Assembly: GCA_029465975.1 (NCBI GenBank)
Contig: CM055739.1
Coordinates: 8,797,065 to 8,861,064 of the forward strand
Direction: 5' to 3'
DNA from: Dallia pectoralis
Taxonomy: Eukaryota; Chordata; Actinopteri; Esociformes; Umbridae
Length of the DNA stretch: 64,000 nt
Shown here: piece by piece, positions 62,301-64,000 of the stretch
How the letters are laid out: each line of letters starts with the position of its first letter
Numbering within the stretch: the stretch's first letter is position 1
Notes under the pieces: generated by a model
The model's database searches: none
What the model was told of the DNA's origin: nothing
Seen by the model: only the letters and a program-made list of their open reading frames with translations
Translations under genes and position numbers: made by a program

Positions 62301-62670
62301 TGGCGGTATCATAATATAGGATTTTTTTTCTTCTGATTTGCACTACCAGATTCTGACGTAAAAAAAACATAATGTAATACCAGATGTGTTCCGATAAGTA
62401 TACAGGAAGTAGTCTTAAAACGGATTGTAGCCTAAATGTTATGGAATTTAATAGTTCTTTCCTTTGTCTTTACCCATTATCTTGATTTAATAAAGCAATA
62501 AAAAATCACTGAAAAAGTTTAATAAATGTTTTTTTACCCGCTAGTGGGGTAAAATGGAAATTTGTCTTAATACAGGTGTGTGGTGGTAGAGGACGAGCGG
62601 ATCCGTTTGGTTCGCTGGGTCTACCCTATTCATGGTATCCCAGAAGCCCCTCTGAAACGCTCTAATCCAG
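26072..62670 (+). CDS. cfap47: Cilia- and flagella-associated protein 47 (incomplete at right edge)
   Basis: CFAP47 is a large axonemal protein with ASH/MSP-type immunoglobulin-like repeats and one calponin-homology domain; human defects cause sperm flagellar abnormality. Exons: 26072-26212, 26344-26498, 27080-27195, 27276-27414, 27555-27780, 27888-28057, 28188-28321, 28742-28968, 29164-29359, 29738-29983, 30531-30669, 30830-31022, 31375-31471, 31605-31824, 31968-32212, 32477-32607, 33222-33476, 34260-34337, 35042-35189, 35300-35379, 35904-36072, 36666-36754, 37814-37988, 38297-38516, 38735-38935, 39122-39222, 40135-40284, 40471-40679, 40788-40864, 41788-41982, 42152-42233, 43299-43394, 43498-43708, 43901-43995, 44294-44410, 46274-46408, 46769-46881, 47248-47434, 48500-48588, 50126-50248, 51123-51327, 51507-51615, 52021-52244, 53749-53848, 53939-54132, 54284-54427, 55629-55802, 56066-56177, 56313-56451, 56687-56862, 57081-57188, 57310-57421, 58274-58378, 59926-60082, 60484-60567, 61510-61663, 62576-62670. 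They sum to about 2850 codons (human about 3190). The weak join is exon 10 to 11; exon 49 has a frameshift. Confidence 0.9.
30082..30530. repeat. 64-bp minisatellite, 7 copies, ending at the exon 11 acceptor
   Basis: Units start at 30082, 30146, 30210, 30274, 30339, 30403 and 30467. Each begins GTCTACA or GTCTTCA and ends CTTTACAG or similar (one copy CTACACAG). The last AG is the true 3' splice site of cfap47 exon 11, so the acceptor is copied in every unit. Confidence 0.95.
31221..31335 (-). mobile_element. tRNA-like SINE fragment
   Basis: Contains CATTTAGCAGAC followed by GTGGGAATTGAACCCACAAC. On the minus strand this gives a B-box-like GGTTCAATTCC. The arrangement matches a tRNA-derived repeat widespread in teleost genomes. 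It is degraded and is not a functional tRNA. Confidence 0.6.
32213..32452. repeat. 30-bp minisatellite, exactly 8 copies, starting at the exon 15 donor
   Basis: The unit begins GTACACACGACCTTATGG and ends ACCACAG. The first G is the first base of cfap47 intron 15, so each unit restores the donor context ACAG|GTACAC. The unit is a multiple of three. Confidence 0.96.
32785..33125. repeat. 31-bp intronic minisatellite in cfap47 intron 16
   Basis: About 11 copies of a unit around GTAATACCTGCATATGAG plus ATACATACTGTAT. Divergence is low, with higher-order alternation between CATTTGAG and CATATGAG variants. Confidence 0.93.
33530..34085. repeat. 29-bp intronic minisatellite in cfap47 intron 17
   Basis: About 19 copies built on CAGCCTCTACAAACAT followed by CAATTAACCATA. 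The copies are moderately diverged and degenerate toward the right end. Confidence 0.93.
35388..35697. repeat. 19-bp minisatellite in cfap47 intron 20
   Basis: About 16 copies of ACCTGTATGTCCTCACCAG, beginning a few bases after the exon 20 donor at 35379. Single-base variants are scattered through it. Confidence 0.93.
36060..36475. repeat. 59-bp repeat covering the exon 21 donor, 7 copies
   Basis: Each unit repeats the last bases of cfap47 exon 21 (AGGGCTACAG) and the following GT, then continues with CTGGGGTATGGGGTCAGAACC and a TCAGATTAGG stretch. Copies of the donor read GTAAAT, GTGAGC, GTGAAA, GTGAGT, GTGAAA, GTTAAA and GTGTAA. Confidence 0.92.
37066..37604. repeat. 45-bp minisatellite, 12 near-identical copies, cfap47 intron 22
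   Basis: The unit contains CATTTGCACAACACATACTG, then TTTGTACTCCCC, then ATTTACCACTTTC. The copies differ by only one or two bases, so amplification or homogenisation is recent. Because 45 is a multiple of three, long spurious open frames appear on both strands. Confidence 0.96.
38097..38262. repeat. 30-bp repeat in cfap47 intron 23
   Basis: About five to six copies of CATGCCTGTTTCATGTGTTG with TTCCATACTA, wholly intronic, ending about 35 bp before the exon 24 acceptor. Confidence 0.88.
39242..40115. repeat. 18-bp minisatellite in cfap47 intron 26, split by a solo LTR
   Basis: Copies of AACGTTACCTCAGTATGC (variant CAGTTTGC) run from 39242 to 39376 and again from 39767 to 40115. The two blocks were one array: the solo LTR at 39377-39766 interrupts a unit and duplicates its ACGTT. 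Confidence 0.93.
39377..39766. mobile_element. Solo LTR of a Gypsy-like retroelement
   Basis: 390 bp starting TGTAACAATCGG and ending CCAATCGTTACA, so it has the TG...CA ends of an LTR with extended imperfect inverted termini. An exact 5-bp duplication ACGTT flanks it (39372-39376 and 39767-39771). No internal retroelement sequence remains. Assignment to Gypsy is from the 5-bp duplication and terminal sequence only; orientation is not determined. Confidence 0.8.
40912..41650. repeat. 24-bp polypyrimidine minisatellite in cfap47 intron 29
   Basis: About 26 copies of CTCCATCTCCATGTC TTTCTCTGT, with CTTCTTGTC variants and two short deletions. It is strongly pyrimidine on the coding strand, and all frames are open over long stretches, which produces false ORFs of over 300 codons. 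Confidence 0.95.
42237..43269. repeat. 32-bp minisatellite, about 32 copies, cfap47 intron 31
   Basis: The unit is ACCTGGACACACATCCTGAC followed by ATACTCAGAGAC. It starts three bases inside the intron after exon 31 and fills almost the whole intron up to about 30 bp before exon 32. Variants (ATATT, GTACT) occur in higher-order blocks. Confidence 0.96.
43498..46408 (+). other. cfap47: cfap47 calponin-homology (CH) domain exons
   Basis: Exons 33-36 encode a CH-type fold: ERRLLTWLNLHYHS, then VNFDLDLADGLILAAVLAAY, then LSDPNPVQMLMLCVFLYERL. They match the opening helix, the core 'D..DG..L' helix and the closing helix of CH domains. The position near residue 1700-1870 of the protein and the ASH repeats on both sides single out CFAP47 among large ciliary ASH proteins such as HYDIN or CFAP65. 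A 1.76-kb minisatellite splits the domain between exons 35 and 36. Confidence 0.82.
44371..46174. repeat. 49-bp minisatellite derived from exon 35 and its donor, 36 intronic copies
   Basis: Each unit runs from GTACAGATGT through CAGGCCTTCACACAGCTCCG to GACATACAG. The part after GTACAGATGT is the last 39 nt of cfap47 exon 35 (44372-44410). From 44411 to 46174 is 1764 bp, exactly 36 x 49. Each copy recreates the junction ATACAG|GTACAG or ATACAG|GTAGGG. Confidence 0.97.
46548..46575 (-). mobile_element. Fragment of a common teleost DNA-transposon end
   Basis: GACCCCAAACCTTTGAACGATAGTGT is the inverted form of a terminal sequence (ACACTACCGTTCAAAAG) seen widely in fish DNA elements. Only this end is recognised. 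Confidence 0.4.
46893..47105. repeat. 33-bp minisatellite in cfap47 intron 37
   Basis: Six to seven copies of TCTTGACTCCTTGCTCCTC with TGTTTGCCTGGCTA, almost identical, beginning just after the exon 37 donor. Confidence 0.93.
47435..48499 (+). other. cfap47 intron 38, no array
   Basis: About 1.07 kb with a short (CA)n at 47456-47469 and an A run near 48232. It is one of the few large cfap47 introns without a minisatellite. No other feature was recognised. Confidence 0.7.
48714..50154. repeat. 64-66-bp minisatellite carrying the exon 40 acceptor, 22 copies
   Basis: Each unit has a TGTGTGTGTTGTCAG acceptor followed by TGTGGTGTTGGTGGAGTCC and AGAGCCAACC, then TGACCCTTGACCCCATGTCC. The last copy is the true start of cfap47 exon 40 at 50126 and continues into CCGCTGCAG. 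So 21 upstream copies duplicate the acceptor plus 29 nt of exon. Confidence 0.96.
50249..51122 (+). other. cfap47 intron 40
   Basis: Begins with a (CA)n tract at about 50254-50293, followed by CA/GT-rich and then AT-rich sequence. A short open frame near 50725 shows no recognisable protein. No array or element was recognised. Confidence 0.65.
52620..53400. repeat. Compound CT-rich repeat in cfap47 intron 43
   Basis: Repeated blocks of (TC)n joined to CTTCTCCCCCACCATATTC, GTATTCCCACACTCTCATCC and CTCTATCTTTATTTCTCC, about six higher-order copies. It is almost pure pyrimidine on the coding strand. Confidence 0.9.
54765..54875 (+). mobile_element. tRNA-like SINE fragment, plus orientation
   Basis: TCGGTTCAATTCCCAC (B-box-like) is followed by GCTTTGGATGAAAGTGTCTG and CAAAGTGCCATG. 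This is the same family as the minus-oriented copy at 31221-31335, with the CATTTAGCAGAC tail here seen in reverse. Confidence 0.55.
55140..55430. repeat. TCTG/TCTC simple repeat in cfap47 intron 46
   Basis: A long CTCTGTCTGTCTCTCTGT-type run on the coding strand with no fixed unit length. Confidence 0.92.
56313..56451 (+). other. cfap47: cfap47 exon 49 with apparent 1-base deletion
   Basis: The frame entering from exon 48 reads GSVSFIAVESGG, a good ASH continuation. The frame that leaves into exon 50 reads PYEVWYSLEILCD and ends in phase 0, as exon 50 requires. The two frames differ by one base and meet at the G run 56345-56349. The exon is 139 nt, one short of the length the phases need. 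This is either a sequencing or assembly error in the homopolymer or a real lesion. Confidence 0.75.
57564..58165. repeat. 13-bp minisatellite, about 46 copies, cfap47 intron 52
   Basis: The unit GGGTACATTCTCA alternates with GGGTACATCCTCA (rare GGATACATCC). It contains CTCAG|GGTAC, so AG and GT lie close in every copy, but it does not touch either splice site of the intron. Confidence 0.95.
58373..59762. repeat. 33-bp minisatellite covering the exon 53 donor, about 42 copies
   Basis: The unit is GTACACTAACCTGTCTAACC then TACCAGATCTCAG. The first GT is the intron 53 donor, and the TCTCAG before it is the end of exon 53, so each unit restores TCTCAG|GTACAC. A few copies read GTACTC or GTACGC. 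Confidence 0.96.
59764..59875. repeat. Short ~47-bp repeat, 2-3 copies, cfap47 intron 53
   Basis: Copies of GATGTGTTTAGTGTGGCC with TCTAGGTCCTCAAC lie between the 33-bp array and exon 54. Confidence 0.85.
60136..60222. mobile_element. Fish SINE-tail fragment
   Basis: TTGACCTTGCTCAAGGACAC and GGGATTTGAACCCACAC followed by TAATCACTAGGTC resemble the common teleost repeat that carries 'CCTTGCTCAAGG...GGGATTCGAACC...ACCACTAGG'. It is degenerate. Confidence 0.5.
60648..61285. repeat. 24-bp minisatellite, about 26 copies, cfap47 intron 55
   Basis: The unit is GTTATAACAGACTGTCATGG with TGGT; variants are TGCCATGG and TGTCATTG. The variants are interspersed in a pattern that suggests repeated block duplication. 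It is a multiple of three, hence long spurious ORFs on both strands. Confidence 0.96.
61664..62575 (+). other. cfap47 intron 56, no array
   Basis: About 0.9 kb of AT-rich sequence with scattered GCTAGCTAGC-type words. No repeat array, element or exon was recognised. Confidence 0.65.
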
Positions 62671-62819
62671 GTACGTTTGCCCAGTCTGCATGGTGGGACT
62701 GGAACCTGAACTCTTGTCTGGCATTTCAAACACACTGGTCCACTTTAGATTCTTAATGCTCCCATTACTAGCCAGTTCAAGGAACACAAGTGTGTTATAA
62801 TTATTCTTGGATTAATTTC

Positions 62820-64000
62820 TTTCCTTCCTCCCTCTCCCCATCCACCTCTCACTCCCCTCTCCCCTCCGTCTCCCCATCCACCTCTGACTCCTCCCGTTCC
62901 TCTCTCCCTCTCCCCATCCACCTCTCACTCCCCTCCCTCTCCCCATCCACCTCTCACTCCCCTCCCTCTTCCCATCCACCTCTCACCCCCCTCCCTCTCC
63001 CCATCCACCTCTCACTCCCCTCCCTCTCCCCATCCACCTCTCACCCCTGTCTCTCCCTCTCCCCATCCACCTCTCACTCCCCTCCCTCTCCCCATCCACC
63101 TCTCACCCCCGTCTCTCCCTCTCCCCATCCACCTCTCACTCCCCTCCCTCTCCCCATCCACCTCTCACTCCCCTCCCTCTCCCCATCCACCTCTCACTCC
63201 CCTCCCTCTCCCCATCCACCTCTCACTCCCCTCCCTCTCCCCATCCACCTCTCACCCCCGTCCCTCCCTCTCCCCATCCACCTCTCACTCCCCTCCCTCT
63301 CCCCATCCACCTCTCACTCCCCTCCCTCTCCCCATCCACCTCTCACTCCCCTCCCTCTCCCCATCCACCTCTCACTCCCCTCCCTCTCCCCATCCACCTC
63401 TCACCCCCGTCTCTCCCTCTCCCCATCCACCTCTCACTCCCCTTCCTCTCCCCATCCACCTCTCACTCCCCTCCCTCTCCCCATCCACCTCTCACTCCCC
63501 TCCCTCTCCCCATCCACCTCTCACTCCCCCCTCTCCCCATCCACCTCCCTCTCCCCATCCACCTCTCACCCCCGTCTCTCCCTCTCCCCATCCACCTCTC
63601 ACTCCCCTCCCTCTCCCCATCCACATCTCACCCCCGTCTCTCCCTCTCCCCATCCACCTCTCACTCCCCTCCCTCTCCCCATCCACCTCTCACTCCCCTC
63701 CCTCTCCCCATCCACCTCTCACTCCCCTCCCTCTCCCCATCCACCTCTCACTCCCCTCCCTCTCCCCATCCACCTCTCACCCCCGTCTCTCCCTCTCCCC
63801 ATCCACCTCTCACTCCCCTTCCTCTCCCCATCCACCTCTCACTCCCCTCCCTCTCCCCATCCACCTCTCACTCCCCTCCCTCTCCCCATCCACCTCTCAC
63901 TCCCCTTCCTCTCCCCATCCACCTCTCACTCCCCTCCCTCTCCCCATCCACCTCTCACTCCCCTCCCTCTCCCCATCCACCTCTCACTCCCCTCCCTCTC
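62820..64000. repeat. 29-bp polypyrimidine minisatellite running off the window
   Basis: More than 35 copies of CTCCCCATCCACCTCTCACT followed by CCCCTCCCT. It begins about 150 bp into the intron after cfap47 exon 57 and continues past the right edge. The coding strand is almost purine-free. Confidence 0.95.

Overview
The window is nuclear DNA of a ray-finned fish (teleost). The evidence is five vertebrate genes split by short GT-AG introns, plus hAT elements with 8-bp target duplications, a TG...CA solo LTR, tRNA-like SINE fragments of the kind common in fish, and many intronic minisatellites. I cannot fix the species. Gene names rest on family sequences I recognise, not on a database search. 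I traced exon boundaries by hand from splice sites and reading phase.

Layout. (1) 1-4323, minus: 5' half of ccnt2 (cyclin T2, P-TEFb); its last exons lie beyond the left edge. (2) 5326-15818, plus: complete zc3h13 (m6A-writer scaffold), 19 coding exons, about 2030 residues, head-to-head with ccnt2. (3) 15819-19168: probable long zc3h13 3' UTR, then the convergent end of the next gene. (4) 19169-21181, minus: complete chst10 (HNK-1 sulfotransferase), 5 coding exons, 373 residues. (5) 23048-25348, minus: complete rpl31, 4 coding exons, 124 residues, with one hAT-like element nested inside another in its third coding intron. (6) 26072-62670 and on past the right edge, plus: cfap47 (axonemal ASH/CH-domain protein), at least 57 coding exons, about 2850 residues in view, head-to-head with rpl31.

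The genes do not form one pathway: transcription elongation, RNA methylation, glycan sulfation, translation and cilia are all represented. The distinctive thing is cfap47. Roughly a third of its span in view is tandem repeats (unit 13-66 bp), all intronic. Several arrays include the real splice junction and sometimes part of the exon, so the transcript should carry tens of near-identical splice sites. Other points are a probable U12-type first intron in ccnt2, two GC-AG introns, a 48-bp coding repeat in zc3h13, and an apparent 1-base frameshift in a G run in cfap47 exon 49.
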